Part shown: in pieces, positions 26,415 through 35,325 of the stretch
How positions within the stretch are numbered: the stretch's first letter is position 1
Layout: each line of letters opens with the position of its first letter
From: Lucifugimonas sp038150225
Lineage (GTDB): Bacteria > Chloroflexota > Dehalococcoidia > Lucifugimonadales > Lucifugimonadaceae
Direction: 5' to 3'
Assembly (NCBI GenBank): GCA_038150225.1
Contig: JAYQWG010000003.1
Location: forward strand, 23,394-87,393
Length of the DNA: 64,000 nucleotides
Position numbers and translations under genes: made by a program
The notes under the pieces: generated by a model
The model's database searches: none
What the model was told of the DNA's origin: nothing
The model's input: only the letters and a program-made list of their open reading frames with translations

Positions 26415-27199
26415 TTGTTGCGGTTGGCTCACTACAACGCGAAGTTACCCAGATAACCCGAGCGGGAGATCACACCTCGTTCGGAGCGTTTGAAGATGTT
26501 GTTGTCTACAGACCAGAGGACACCGAACACCCGGCTATTGTTCTTGCTGGATCGGGCATTGACCGCGCACGAAAGGCAACCGAATGGGCAATTGATGAAT
26601 TCAGCCCCGAGGCAATAGTTTCGTTCGGATTCTGTAGCGCAACCATAGAAAACCAGGAAGCCGGTGACATTGTGATCGCCGACCAGGTTGTGCTGCTGCC
26701 TGGAACTCCGTTTGAATGGACTAAGGAAATCGTCGTGGAACCACACAGCCCTGACCGAGGATTGCTTCTATCGGCCAGAACAGCAGTTGAAACAGGTGGA
26801 CTCGACTATCACCACGGAAGAATCGTTACGGTTACGAAGTTAACGACGACCGGCGGAACCAAGTCCTGGATAGGAAAGACAATTGACGCGGCGGCGGTGA
26901 ACACGTCGTCACACGGAGTTGTTTCAGCAGCAACGAAGGCGGGTGTCCCGTGGGTAGCGATAAGCTGCGTACTCGACAGGTTTGACCAACTTGTACCAAA
27001 AATTGTCGACCGAGAAGGTGGGGGTCCGAGAGAACGAGGAATTTCCGCTTACGCTCGCCACCTAATCAAGAATCCAGCTGATCTCCCGGAACTGATCAAG
27101 TTGAACCGAGCGTCGGCACAGGCAAGTTCGTCTCTTAAGGTATTTTTCGACGAATTCATCAAAGCGATGAACCGGAGCGACCAAGTGCCGGCCGCGTGA
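26411..27199 (+). CDS. HpnG-like hopanoid-associated phosphorylase (nucleoside phosphorylase fold)
   Basis: This 262-residue protein has the nucleoside phosphorylase fold: ALAGSG-like IVLAGSGIDRARKATEW and IVSFGFCSATIENQEAGDIV, the Gly-rich core in which this family places GFxGA. AATKAGVPWVAISCVLDR follows. HpnG homologs cleave adenosyl-hopane to ribosyl-hopane during side-chain formation. The assignment rests on fold plus its place in a squalene cluster; an MTA/SAH nucleosidase role is the alternative. It is translationally coupled (ATGA) to the prenyl synthase. Confidence 0.65.
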   Translation: MIVAVGSLQREVTQITRAGDHTSFGAFEDVVVYRPEDTEHPAIVLAGSGIDRARKATEWAIDEFSPEAIVSFGFCSATIENQEAGDIVIADQVVLLPGTPFEWTKEIVVEPHSPDRGLLLSARTAVETGGLDYHHGRIVTVTKLTTTGGTKSWIGKTIDAAAVNTSSHGVVSAATKAGVPWVAISCVLDRFDQLVPKIVDREGGGPRERGISAYARHLIKNPADLPELIKLNRASAQASSSLKVFFDEFIKAMNRSDQVPAA

Positions 27200-27493
27200 A
27201 TCACAAGCTAAATGGCAACGAAATAATCACCAAATCGTTACCAGATGAGATGATTTACTTGCGGGGATAAACGCTATAATTTTCACGTTGTAACAAAACG
27301 AGCTGCCATTGATTTCGAATAATGAATAAATGACGCTCGGTCACACGCGTTTTCGACACCAGTTCGTTGGTGTTCGAGTAAAATGAATTAGATTTGAAAT
27401 ATTTCAGTGCCTGTACGGGTATGACTTGCGGCACTGATAAGTCTGCTTCTGAACGTTTCAGCGGCAGTTACGGGGCTCCCCGGGGGAAATAGC
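27200..27493 (+). promoter_or_regulatory. Leader with candidate promoter upstream of yjbQ
   Basis: This 294-base stretch holds a perfect -10 box TATAAT (27285-27290). A poor -35 (TTTACT, 27264-27269) lies 15 bases upstream. The roughly 190-base leader has small hairpins, such as ACACCA/TGGTGT near 27356-27373, and ends with GGGGGA before the TTG start. It resembles no riboswitch class I know. Confidence 0.35.
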
Positions 27494-28036
27494 TTGCATT
27501 CGGACAGGACACCTGCGATGACCGCGGTTGAAGCTGGTCGGATCAGCGTGTTGAACGGAACCTCTCCGGGGGGACTTTCGACAGGCGCCGAGTACAAGGT
27601 CTTCAGCAAGATCGTTCAAGTTGAATCTACCGACGCCCCCGAACTGATTGATTTCACCGATACCGTGCGCGATCTCGTCGCCGAATCTGGCGTAAAAAAC
27701 GGTCAAGTTTCCGTTTACAGCACACACACAACGTTCTCAGTAATGATCAACGAGAACGAACCATTGCTGCTAAAGGACATGGAACACTTCCTGGAACGGT
27801 CCGCCCCGAAAGACGCCTACTATGGACACAATGATTTCGAGCTGCGAACTGTGAGCATGCGGCCGAACGAGTGTCCGAACGGACATGCTCATTGCCAGCA
27901 CATGATTCTCGGAACTTCGGAGATTGTCCCGGTAATTGATGGCAATCCTCTACTTGGAGAGTTCCAGCGCGTGTTCCTGGTTGAACTGGATGAACCGAAA
28001 CCGCGGCAAGTCGCCGTTCAGGTAATGGGCCTCTAA
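27494..28036 (+). CDS. YjbQ/UPF0047 family protein (secondary thiamine-phosphate synthase type)
   Basis: This 180-residue protein has the YjbQ fold. The family histidines are seen in YSTHTTFSVMINENEP, then DMEHFLERSAP, YGHNDFELRTVSM and NGHAHCQHMILGTSE. The late block GEFQRVFLVELDEPKPRQV is also typical. Members show weak thiamine-phosphate synthase activity, but the physiological role is unsettled. The TTG start is set by GGGGGAA upstream; an ATG at 27518 is possible. It sits between hpnG-like and hpnC genes. Confidence 0.8.
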   Translation: MHSDRTPAMTAVEAGRISVLNGTSPGGLSTGAEYKVFSKIVQVESTDAPELIDFTDTVRDLVAESGVKNGQVSVYSTHTTFSVMINENEPLLLKDMEHFLERSAPKDAYYGHNDFELRTVSMRPNECPNGHAHCQHMILGTSEIVPVIDGNPLLGEFQRVFLVELDEPKPRQVAVQVMGL

Positions 28037-28067
28037 ACAGTTCGATTATCACTTCACGGGGTGAAGA

Positions 28068-29033
28068 ATGACCCAGCCTGACAATCCGGCTGCAGAGTTG
28101 CCCCAACCGAGAGTACGAGTGCTGTCGGATTCTCCCGAATTTGTTGACGTAGCGTTCGACGAGTGCCAGAAACTCGCTGAGTCGCACTACGAGAATTTTT
28201 CGGTCGTAACGCGCCTGGTCCGGAAAGAACTTCGGAAGCACTACTACTCCGTATATGCGTTTTCTCGAGGCGTTGATGATCTCGGTGACGAGTTCCCTGG
28301 TAACCGGCTCGCGATGCTGGATCTCTGGGAAGAGCAGCTCAACCTGTGTTACGACGGTGAGCCGTCTCATATTTATTTTTCAGCTCTTCAGGCAACGATT
28401 CGCGAGTTCGATATTCCTAAGGGCCCGTTCGTAAACCTGATAGAAGCCAACCGGAAGGATCAGGAAGCACAGTCTTACGAAAACATCGACGGCGTACTTG
28501 ATTATTGTGTGTATTCAGCCAATCCAGTCGGACGCATTCTTCTCTATCTTTCGGGCTACCGAGAACCCTCTGTACAAGAACTGTCGGATAAGACCTGTAC
28601 CGCGCTGCAGCTCGCAAATTTTTGGCAGGACGTTAGTCGAGATTACGTAATCGGTCGTATTTATGTGCCGCAGGACGAACTGAATCAATTTGGTGTAGCC
28701 GAGGCCCAACTTGCGAGTCCGGTTGCGAGTGAATCTTTCAGAAAGCTTCTTCACTTCCAGGTGCAGCGAACGCGCCAAATGTTCCAGGAAGGTTACGCGC
28801 TGGTCGACGAGTTAGATGACTCGCTCAAAACCACATTCTCGTTGTTTGTACGTGGTGGTTTGCGAATTCTGAGAGAAATTGAAAAACGCGATTTCGACGT
28901 TCTTTCCAAACGCCCGACAGTGTCGAAGTTCGCTAAAACCCAAATTCTCATGAGCACTTTGATCCGCTCGAAGCTCGGTCGAGATCTTGTCCCTGTTTCT
29001 GAGTTCAAGTCGAAATCAAAGCGCATCTCCTGA
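28068..29033 (+). CDS. hpnC: HpnC, squalene synthase component (hydroxysqualene synthase)
   Basis: In the HpnCDE route, HpnD joins two farnesyl diphosphates to presqualene diphosphate, HpnC converts it to hydroxysqualene, and HpnE reduces that to squalene. This 321-residue protein has the squalene/phytoene synthase fold. Landmarks are HYENFSVVTRLVRKELRKHY, FSRGVDDLGDE as first Asp-rich motif, and QLANFWQDVSRDYVIGRIYV as second. The HYENF opening marks HpnC rather than HpnD. It lies one base before hpnD. Confidence 0.88.
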   Translation: MTQPDNPAAELPQPRVRVLSDSPEFVDVAFDECQKLAESHYENFSVVTRLVRKELRKHYYSVYAFSRGVDDLGDEFPGNRLAMLDLWEEQLNLCYDGEPSHIYFSALQATIREFDIPKGPFVNLIEANRKDQEAQSYENIDGVLDYCVYSANPVGRILLYLSGYREPSVQELSDKTCTALQLANFWQDVSRDYVIGRIYVPQDELNQFGVAEAQLASPVASESFRKLLHFQVQRTRQMFQEGYALVDELDDSLKTTFSLFVRGGLRILREIEKRDFDVLSKRPTVSKFAKTQILMSTLIRSKLGRDLVPVSEFKSKSKRIS

Positions 29034-29034
29034 A

Positions 29035-29922
29035 ATGCCGAACCAAACTCGCAGTCAGCAGGAAGTCTCGGCAGCGTATGAGCTGGTCGCTCGGAAGACA
29101 AAACAGGCATCGACGAACTTCTATTACGCGTTCAAAACGTTGCCGGAAGAGAAACGAAATGCCGTTTACGCCGGTTACGCGTTTTGCCGCCTCGCCGATG
29201 ACATCGTCGACGACGAGGAATACGCGCAAACCGCCGAGCTAGACCTCGCGAATCTGAGATCAAAACTGGAACGTGCCTACGCTGGCGACGTTGAAGGAGA
29301 AATGTGGATCGCGCTAAGCGATGCCGTCCAAAAGTACCCGATCAAAAAGCAGCATTTACTAGATGTAGTGGACGGCTGTGAGATGGATTTGCGTGGCGCT
29401 CAGTACGACACGTTTGATGATCTACTGGTCTATTGCCACCGAGTTGCAAGTGCCACCGGTCTGGCGTTGATCGAGGTATTCGGTTACTCAGATGACACGG
29501 CTGTCGAATATGCACTGGATTTGGGCGTTGCTCTTCAACTGACGAATATCCTCAGGGATGTCAGGGAAGATTACGAACGCGGTCGTGTTTACATCCCTCG
29601 CGAGGATTTGATTCGATTCAATGTATCGACAGAAGACCTTGCGCTCGAAAGTCCAACACCTGAATTTAAACAGCTGATGAGATTCCAGGTCGAACGAGCC
29701 AGGAAATATCTGCTCTCAGGTTCTCGTGTGATTCAGTACCTCGACCGACGATCCGCCTTATGCCCCAGCGCGATGATGCGTGTGTACAAGGGATTGTTGG
29801 ATCAGATAGAGAAATCTGATTTCGACGTGCTTGGTAAGCGCCCGAGTCTCTCGAAACTTGAAAAGATCCGCCTGCTGGCAAGTATTTGGGTAAGAAACCA
29901 GGTGCTAAGGGTCACTTCCTGA
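29035..29922 (+). CDS. hpnD: HpnD, presqualene diphosphate synthase
   Basis: This 295-residue squalene/phytoene synthase-fold enzyme has CRLADDIVDDEEYAQT (first Asp-rich motif) and TNILRDVREDYERGRVYIPR (second). TNFYYAFKTLPEEKRNAVYA is the usual opening. It would make presqualene diphosphate from two farnesyl diphosphates. The frame is open upstream to 28987, but ATG 29035, right after the hpnC stop, starts where the family begins. Its stop overlaps the hpnE ATG (TGATG). Confidence 0.88.
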   Translation: MPNQTRSQQEVSAAYELVARKTKQASTNFYYAFKTLPEEKRNAVYAGYAFCRLADDIVDDEEYAQTAELDLANLRSKLERAYAGDVEGEMWIALSDAVQKYPIKKQHLLDVVDGCEMDLRGAQYDTFDDLLVYCHRVASATGLALIEVFGYSDDTAVEYALDLGVALQLTNILRDVREDYERGRVYIPREDLIRFNVSTEDLALESPTPEFKQLMRFQVERARKYLLSGSRVIQYLDRRSALCPSAMMRVYKGLLDQIEKSDFDVLGKRPSLSKLEKIRLLASIWVRNQVLRVTS

Positions 29923-31346
29923 TGCAGGTAAAGAAGGTCGCTGTCATTGGTGGCGGGATCGCGGGTCTTGCAGCAGCAGTTCGGCTAACTCAACTCGGCT
30001 ACCGGGTTTCAGTAATCGAAAAACGGCCATTCCTTGGTGGACGCGCCTACTCATTTACAGACCGTGAAACCGGCTTGGAGATCGACAACGGTCAACATGT
30101 CATCGTCGGAGCATGCACCGAGTTCGTTGAGTACATGGAATCCATCGGAGCGTCAGAATCCATCGAGTTCGAGCTGAATCTTAAATTTCCGGTAATTCTC
30201 AACAATCGCAAAAGTTGGCTCCAGTCACGATGGTTTCCAGGTGTCCTTGGAAATGTTGCAGGTCTGATTACTTACAAGCACCTCGATTTTTCAGACAGAT
30301 TGCGGGTTCTGCGAGGTCTATTCAGCATTCGGAGGACGAACACTCAACGATCAGACGAATTCGACCAGATCACATTCACAGACTGGTTGAGGAATCATGG
30401 GCAAAACGATCGAACCATTGAAAACTTTTGGAACCTGATCGTTTTGCCAGCACTCAATGACGACATAGGGGCTGTAAGTGCAGAAATCGGAATCGAGTTA
30501 TTCAAAGTTGCTCTCCTAGGATCAACCGAAAATCCAGCGTTAGGACTCCCACTTGACCCACTGTCTGAGCTGGTTGGAAATAAAGCTCGAACGTTTCTTG
30601 AAAGTAAAAAAGCCCAGTTTCTTCTGGACTCAGATGTCACAGATTTGCTCATTGAGAACGGAAAAATTTCAGGAGTTGTTCTCGCTAACGGTAACGTAGT
30701 GAGAGCAGATGCAACAGTAGCGGCAGTTCCCGCTGATGCATTGGCCGATTTACTCCCAACGAGCGATTCGGATGAAGAAGATTTCTTTACTCCAGCAGCA
30801 CAAATTGACACAGCACCAATAGTCGCTGTTCACATTTGGTACGACCGAACGGTGATGGATGAAAAACTCGTCGCAGTGCTCAATAGTCCTCTCCAGTGGG
30901 TATTCGACGACAGCGCCATAAAAAATTCGACTGATTCAAGTCGTCACGTTGTCATATCGTTGAGCGGTGCGTGGCAATGGCGGCACCGTTCTAAGTCGGA
31001 AATCAGGGAAATATTCGAACAAGAAATGCGGAACGTGTTCCCAAAAGCCAGGACCGCAACAATCGAAAACTTTGCGGTCGTAAAAATGGCAGAGGCGACT
31101 TTTAGGGTCACTCCTGGAATCACAGCGAACCGACTCAGTCAAAGAACTCCCCTACCCGGTCTTTATCTTGCTGGTGACTGGACCGACACCGGTTGGCCAT
31201 CAACGATGGAATCAGCGGTTAGGAGTGGTAATCTCGCGGCGAAGTACATCGACGAAGATTTGGCGAGTTCACCCCAATTAAAGTCCTCATCCTCGCCCCA
31301 TTCACCACGCAAGCTCTTGAGCAACTTAGTCAAAGTTACGAGATAA
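29922..31346 (+). CDS. hpnE: HpnE, FAD-dependent hydroxysqualene dehydroxylase
   Basis: This 474-residue flavoprotein of the amine oxidase/phytoene desaturase group has an N-terminal FAD fold: KVAVIGGGIAGLAAAVRL, then EKRPFLGGRAYSF. The C-terminal flavin motif is LPGLYLAGDWTDTGWPSTME. It completes the conversion to squalene. ATG 29922 overlaps the hpnD stop and is preferred over an upstream in-frame GTG/ATG at 29886. The last 25 residues (Ser/Pro-rich) do not look like the family. They overlap the region encoding the next protein's first strand, so the natural end may have been altered. Confidence 0.87.
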   Translation: MQVKKVAVIGGGIAGLAAAVRLTQLGYRVSVIEKRPFLGGRAYSFTDRETGLEIDNGQHVIVGACTEFVEYMESIGASESIEFELNLKFPVILNNRKSWLQSRWFPGVLGNVAGLITYKHLDFSDRLRVLRGLFSIRRTNTQRSDEFDQITFTDWLRNHGQNDRTIENFWNLIVLPALNDDIGAVSAEIGIELFKVALLGSTENPALGLPLDPLSELVGNKARTFLESKKAQFLLDSDVTDLLIENGKISGVVLANGNVVRADATVAAVPADALADLLPTSDSDEEDFFTPAAQIDTAPIVAVHIWYDRTVMDEKLVAVLNSPLQWVFDDSAIKNSTDSSRHVVISLSGAWQWRHRSKSEIREIFEQEMRNVFPKARTATIENFAVVKMAEATFRVTPGITANRLSQRTPLPGLYLAGDWTDTGWPSTMESAVRSGNLAAKYIDEDLASSPQLKSSSSPHSPRKLLSNLVKVTR

Positions 31347-32275
31347 CTCACGAGAGCTGGCTACCAGACGGCGTTTTGCAAGACCCAATCGGTCTTGGGA
31401 ATCGTCTGAACGACGAGAATTTTCAGGCGCTTGTCGTCGAAGGCGACTTCGTTTTGAAAGAAACATTCGACCTCGCACCGAGGCTAGCTCTTGTGGGAGT
31501 GTGTCGAGGAACCACAAGCCACATCGATCTTGAAGCGGCAACTGCTCACGGTATCCGTGTCGTAAACACACCGGGACGAAATACCCACGCGGTTGCTGAA
31601 GACACAATCGGCCTTGTCTATGCTCTAGGCAGACGAATCGCTGAGAGTAATTCCTACGTTCAATCAGGCGAGTGGGCCTCTCCCCTCAGTGCGTACAAAA
31701 ATCTTCGGTCAACCGAAATTAGCAACAAAGTTCTTGGGATCGTAGGATTCGGAGACATAGGTCGCTCCGTTGCCTCAATTGCCAACGCGATCGGAATGAA
31801 CGTACTCACCTACGACCCGAATGTGCTGCCATCAGAGACCGAACGAAACGAGGCAATTTGATCCGAACTAGATTTTTTGCTTGAATCAGCAGATTTCGTC
31901 TCAATCCACATAGGAATCCGGGCACCGGACGATCCCCTGTTCGATGCTGAATTTTTGTCGAAAATGAAAAGCTCCGCATTTTTGACTAACACGTCGACAC
32001 CTGATGCGGTCGATCATCGCGCACTTGCTGCTGCGGTGAAGCAGAGACAAATATCTGGAGCTGCACTTGATGTCCACCCGACTCATCCGCTTGAGCCGAA
32101 GTCACCGTTACTGGGACTCTCGAACGTGATACTCACTCTCCACATTGCTGGTGCTACCGATGAAACGATCCAGCGGCACTCTGAAATGATGGTCGAGAAC
32201 CTTCTGGCATTCGCTCGTCACGAGGAAATTCCATTTCTGGTCAACCCAGCTGTGTTGGGGATCGCAAATGACTAG
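31226..32275 (+). pseudogene. D-2-hydroxyacid dehydrogenase with in-frame TGA
   Basis: The frame encodes an NAD-dependent 2-hydroxyacid dehydrogenase of the SerA/phosphoglycerate dehydrogenase type. It has IKVLILAPFTTQALEQLS at the start, GVCRGTTSHIDLEAATAHG, GRNTHAVAEDTIGLVYALGR, KVLGIVGFGDIGRSVASIA for NAD binding, SADFVSIHIG and NVILTLHIAGATDETI with the catalytic His. A TGA at 31859-31861 interrupts it between NEAI and SELDFLLES, and the frame continues perfectly afterwards. The conserved first strand lies upstream of the only later TTG (31376) and inside hpnE; the only standard start ahead of it is GTG 31226. Its stop overlaps the next gene's ATG, so the original operon was coupled. Natural decay and sequence error are both possible. 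Confidence 0.75.
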
Positions 32276-32995
32276 TGCTGCAACTGCTGACCGTTTTATC
32301 GCAGTCGATTTCGGTTCAAGCCACATAAAAGTTGCAGTGGGGGCGGCAACCGGCACACCGTACATCGTCGTGAGAACACGGGTCAACTACTTCGATCCGG
32401 TCGATGCTCCAGAAACAGCTCTCGAATTCGAGCCCGGTCAAACACTAACTCTCATCATCGAGACCATCCAACGGGCATTAGCCGAATCTGAAATTGAAAC
32501 CATCCTTGTTAAAGGCGTCGGAGTTACGTCCCAACGTCAAGGTCTGGTGCTTATTGGTTTCGAACAGCAGGTTCTTTACGGCGGACCAACAAGGATTTGC
32601 GAGCAATATTCGAAGGCGGTGAAATCGACTCTGATCCTGTCGTCGACCTGTGGGAATTGACGGGTCACAGCCCTGGCATGTTGACTGCATGGGCACGAAT
32701 CAAATGGTTCGCTGAGAACATGCCCAGAGTTTTCGAAAAGATGCGTGTGGCGTGTTCGATTTCTGACTGGATCGGCTAAGAACTGATCGGCGAACTGCTA
32801 CTAGATCAAACGCAAGGAGTTGAATCTGGCCTGGCAATGCTGGCGACTGGCGCCGGAGCAGATGGGATTGCCAGCTAACTTGGACTAAGCCAGATCGAAC
32901 TCACAGCGGATGTTCCTTCGGGAATAACAATTGGAAATCTCAAGAACGCGTTGGCAGACCAACTTGGCTTGGATCGAAAAACTCCGGTCGTTACG
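32268..32995 (+). pseudogene. FGGY-family carbohydrate kinase fragment (frameshift and two stops)
   Basis: The start (RFIAVDFGSSHIKVAVG) is the ATP-phosphate motif of FGGY sugar kinases, and GVGVTSQRQGLVL is the next family block. A one-base loss near 32587 shifts the frame; in the new frame the protein continues DLRAIFEGGEIDSDP and WARIKWFAENMPRVFE, both kinase-like. TAA codons then occur at 32777-32779 (after SDWIG) and 32876-32878. The last recognisable kinase part is LGLDRKTPVV, after which the sequence turns into an epimerase motif. ATG 32268 overlaps the dehydrogenase stop. Confidence 0.7.
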
Positions 32996-33344
32996 TGCGG
33001 CGCCGGTTATATCGGCAGCTTGCTCATCCGCAGCTTGCTTGAAGACTTGAGNNNNNNNNNNNNNNNNNNNNNNNNNNNNNNNNNNNNNNNNNNNNNNNNN
33101 NNNNNNNNNNNNNNNNNNNNNNNNNNNNNNNNNNNNNNNNNNNNNNNNNNNGGTGCCACCGCTATTTCTAAAGCTCTTGATCCTTACCACCTGGAAATTG
33201 CGCCTTCAATCAAAGTCAAACCCCTCTGGGATCAGTATGATTCAGTACCCCTGGCTCGCCTCTATCGAGAAGGCAGAATCCGAACTTGGATGGAGTCCTA
33301 GATATTCATCCAGGGAAGCCATTAAGTCCTGGGTAGATCACTGA
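32987..33344 (+). pseudogene. NAD-dependent sugar-nucleotide epimerase fragments around an assembly gap
   Basis: Left of the gap the frame reads VVTCGAGYIGSLLIRSLLED, the NAD-binding GxxGxxG of extended short-chain epimerases. Right of the gap the sequence reads ISKALDPYHLEIAPS and, after a one-base shift near 33257-33262, SIEKAESELGWSPRYSSREA, the usual C-terminal end of these epimerases. The middle, normally about 200 residues, would lie in the gap or be missing. The left part is fused in frame to the kinase through the shared VVT-GA segment, which looks like a chimeric join. Confidence 0.6.
33052..33151. other. Assembly gap (100 N)
   Basis: A run of exactly 100 N. Unlike the gaps at 3457 and 51360, its flanks share no repeat, so the true missing length is unknown. 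Confidence 0.95.
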
Positions 33345-33509
33345 TTCCCCTGTGAGTCACCTCCCATGACTGATGCCAAATATCCTCACAAAAATTTGAG
33401 ATTGGAACAGTGCGGAATCCATCTGATTGTTCGATACAATTCGATAGAGGAGATTTGAGTTCGGGGGCTGACCACCCATACAGTTCGCCGTTCCAACTAC
33501 AGCGTATTC

Positions 33510-34547
33510 ATGCCGATAGATGAATTTGATCAGATTGATCGCGAGATCATGAACATTATTCAGGCCGAGTTTCCGCTTGTGCCTGAACCATACAAAGCCA
33601 TTGCCGAACAACTTGGCATGACAGAACAGGATGTTCTCGACCGCCTTGCCGTACTTCGCAGAAAGAACGTGGTACGACAGATCGGGGCAATATTCGACAC
33701 CAGGAAGCTCAAGTACCAGTCGATGCTGGTTGCCATGCGCTTCCCGGACGAACGGCTTGATGACGCAGCACGATTCCTGAATCGTCACCCTGGAATTTCT
33801 CACAACTACGAGCGAGATGGTTATTTCAATCTCTGGTTCACGATTGCAGTCCCGCCAGACCGTTCATTAGATGACGAAGTAACCAAACTCGGCAAACTCA
33901 CAGGCGCTGAATCAACCCGCCTACTCCCGACAATTCGATTCTTCAAAATTGGCGTGAACTTCGACATGGTCAAAGGTAAATCGAGTGCCACTGAGGGTTA
34001 CCGACCCGAAGACCAGGGGACTACCAGCACCACGTCACCTGAAGTCACACAGGATCTAATTGACTACATCAAAGTCATGCAGGAAGACCTCGAACCGGTA
34101 TCCCGTCCGTTCGACGCGATGGCATCCGAGCTCGGCATGACCGTGCAAGAGATGTTCGATAAAGCCGAGAAACTCACCGAGAGCAAGATCATGCGTCGGT
34201 ACTCGGCTGTATTGCACCACCGACGTGCAGGCTTCTCCTCAAACGCAATGATTGTCTGGAAGGTTCCAGAGGGCAAAGAGGAAGAAGTTGGCGACATCAT
34301 GGCTCGCCATCCTGCAGTAACCCACTGCTACCAGCGACCTACGTATGAGGACTGGCCGTACTCCCACTTCACGATGGTTCACGGAACCTCGAAAGAAGAG
34401 TGCGAGCAGTTCGCAGATGAAATCGCTGAATCCACCGGACTTTCAGACCGTCAACTTGTATACAGCTTGCGTGAATACAAGAAAACACGCGTCCGGTACT
34501 TCGTCGAAGATGAATTCATCGTCGATGAACTTCAACCAATCGTCTAA
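33510..34547 (+). CDS. Siroheme decarboxylase, fused AhbA-AhbB (NirD-NirL-like)
   Basis: This 345-residue protein contains two tandem Lrp/AsnC-like halves (about 1-165 and 180-345). Each has a helix-turn-helix-like region (YKAIAEQLGMTEQDVLDRLA; FDAMASELGMTVQEMFDKAE), then a RAM-type domain with GYFNLWFTIAV and SHFTMVHGTS. Such pairs form the AhbA/AhbB or NirDLGH complex, which removes two acetate carboxylates from siroheme to give didecarboxysiroheme. Here both are in one chain. Standing first in an operon with siroheme-making genes supports this role over gene regulation. The later haem steps (AhbC, AhbD) are not in the window. Confidence 0.82.
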   Translation: MPIDEFDQIDREIMNIIQAEFPLVPEPYKAIAEQLGMTEQDVLDRLAVLRRKNVVRQIGAIFDTRKLKYQSMLVAMRFPDERLDDAARFLNRHPGISHNYERDGYFNLWFTIAVPPDRSLDDEVTKLGKLTGAESTRLLPTIRFFKIGVNFDMVKGKSSATEGYRPEDQGTTSTTSPEVTQDLIDYIKVMQEDLEPVSRPFDAMASELGMTVQEMFDKAEKLTESKIMRRYSAVLHHRRAGFSSNAMIVWKVPEGKEEEVGDIMARHPAVTHCYQRPTYEDWPYSHFTMVHGTSKEECEQFADEIAESTGLSDRQLVYSLREYKKTRVRYFVEDEFIVDELQPIV

Positions 34548-34591
34548 ATAAATTAGCCAACACCACGCACCCAAACAGATCGGAGATCACG

Positions 34592-35302
34592 TTGCCGCGA
34601 TATTACGGTATTTACCTCGATGTTCAGGACCGCCTCGGAATCGTATTCGGAGGAGACGCTCATGAAGGTGAGCGCAAAGTCAAGTATCTTCTAGAATGTG
34701 GTTCGAATGTAAAGCTCTTTAGCCCGGACGATGAAATCTCCCCTGCCTTGCGTGAACTCGCTGACAAGGGAGAGATTGAGTGGGTTAACCGTAAATACCA
34801 GCCAGGCGACCTCGCCGGTGGTTGGGTTGTAATCGTTGCCGACACCTCGTCGATGGAGACGAACGAAGCCATTTCAAAGGAAGCCGCTGAGCGAAACATC
34901 CTGCTCAATGTGATGGACGTTACTCCACTTTGTAATTGGATTGCGCCATCCCTCATTCAAAGAAATGACGTAACCGTTTCTGTGTCTACTGCGGGCACTA
35001 GCCCCGCGCTCGCTCGAAGGCTCAGAGAAGAAATGTCTGCTGATAGCTGTAATTGTTTGCGCTGGGCTAATGTGGGTCCGATTTTAAGAGACGCGAGAAT
35101 AAAAATACGTGCCGAAGGAATAGTCTGCTGTCCAGAGAAGTGGCAGGATTTTATGACTCCGGAATGGCTGGAAGCAGCGGAATCAGGTGCCGCCGGAGTC
35201 GCACAGGACAAATTGGTGAACGGCATCCGGAGCATCGCGTGTGAATCTTGTGCGCCTCATGGTTCATGCCAGAGAATCGAAACGCCTCTGCCCGAGCACT
35301 AA
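34592..35302 (+). CDS. Precorrin-2 dehydrogenase/sirohydrochlorin ferrochelatase-like
   Basis: This 236-residue protein resembles the N-terminal half of CysG or Met8. It has an NAD fold starting YYGIYLDVQDRLGIVFGGDA with HEGERKVKYLLECGSNVKLF, then DTSSMETNEAISKEA, and VSVSTAGTSPALARRLREEM. It oxidises precorrin-2 to sirohydrochlorin and may insert iron. TTG 34592 follows GGAGATCACG. The C-terminal end carries an unusual Cys cluster, ACESCAPHGSCQR, and more Cys near SCNCLRW, possibly for metal binding. It lies between ahbAB and hemC. Confidence 0.83.
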   Translation: MPRYYGIYLDVQDRLGIVFGGDAHEGERKVKYLLECGSNVKLFSPDDEISPALRELADKGEIEWVNRKYQPGDLAGGWVVIVADTSSMETNEAISKEAAERNILLNVMDVTPLCNWIAPSLIQRNDVTVSVSTAGTSPALARRLREEMSADSCNCLRWANVGPILRDARIKIRAEGIVCCPEKWQDFMTPEWLEAAESGAAGVAQDKLVNGIRSIACESCAPHGSCQRIETPLPEH

Positions 35303-35325
35303 ATCAGGCATCCTATCGAAGCTGA

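Noticed and set aside
27264..27493. TPP riboswitch before yjbQ
   Set aside because: The conserved CTGAGA and ACCTGAT elements are absent.
33510..34547. Lrp/AsnC-type transcription regulator
   Set aside because: Two fused halves at the head of a siroheme operon fit AhbA/AhbB siroheme decarboxylase better than a regulator.
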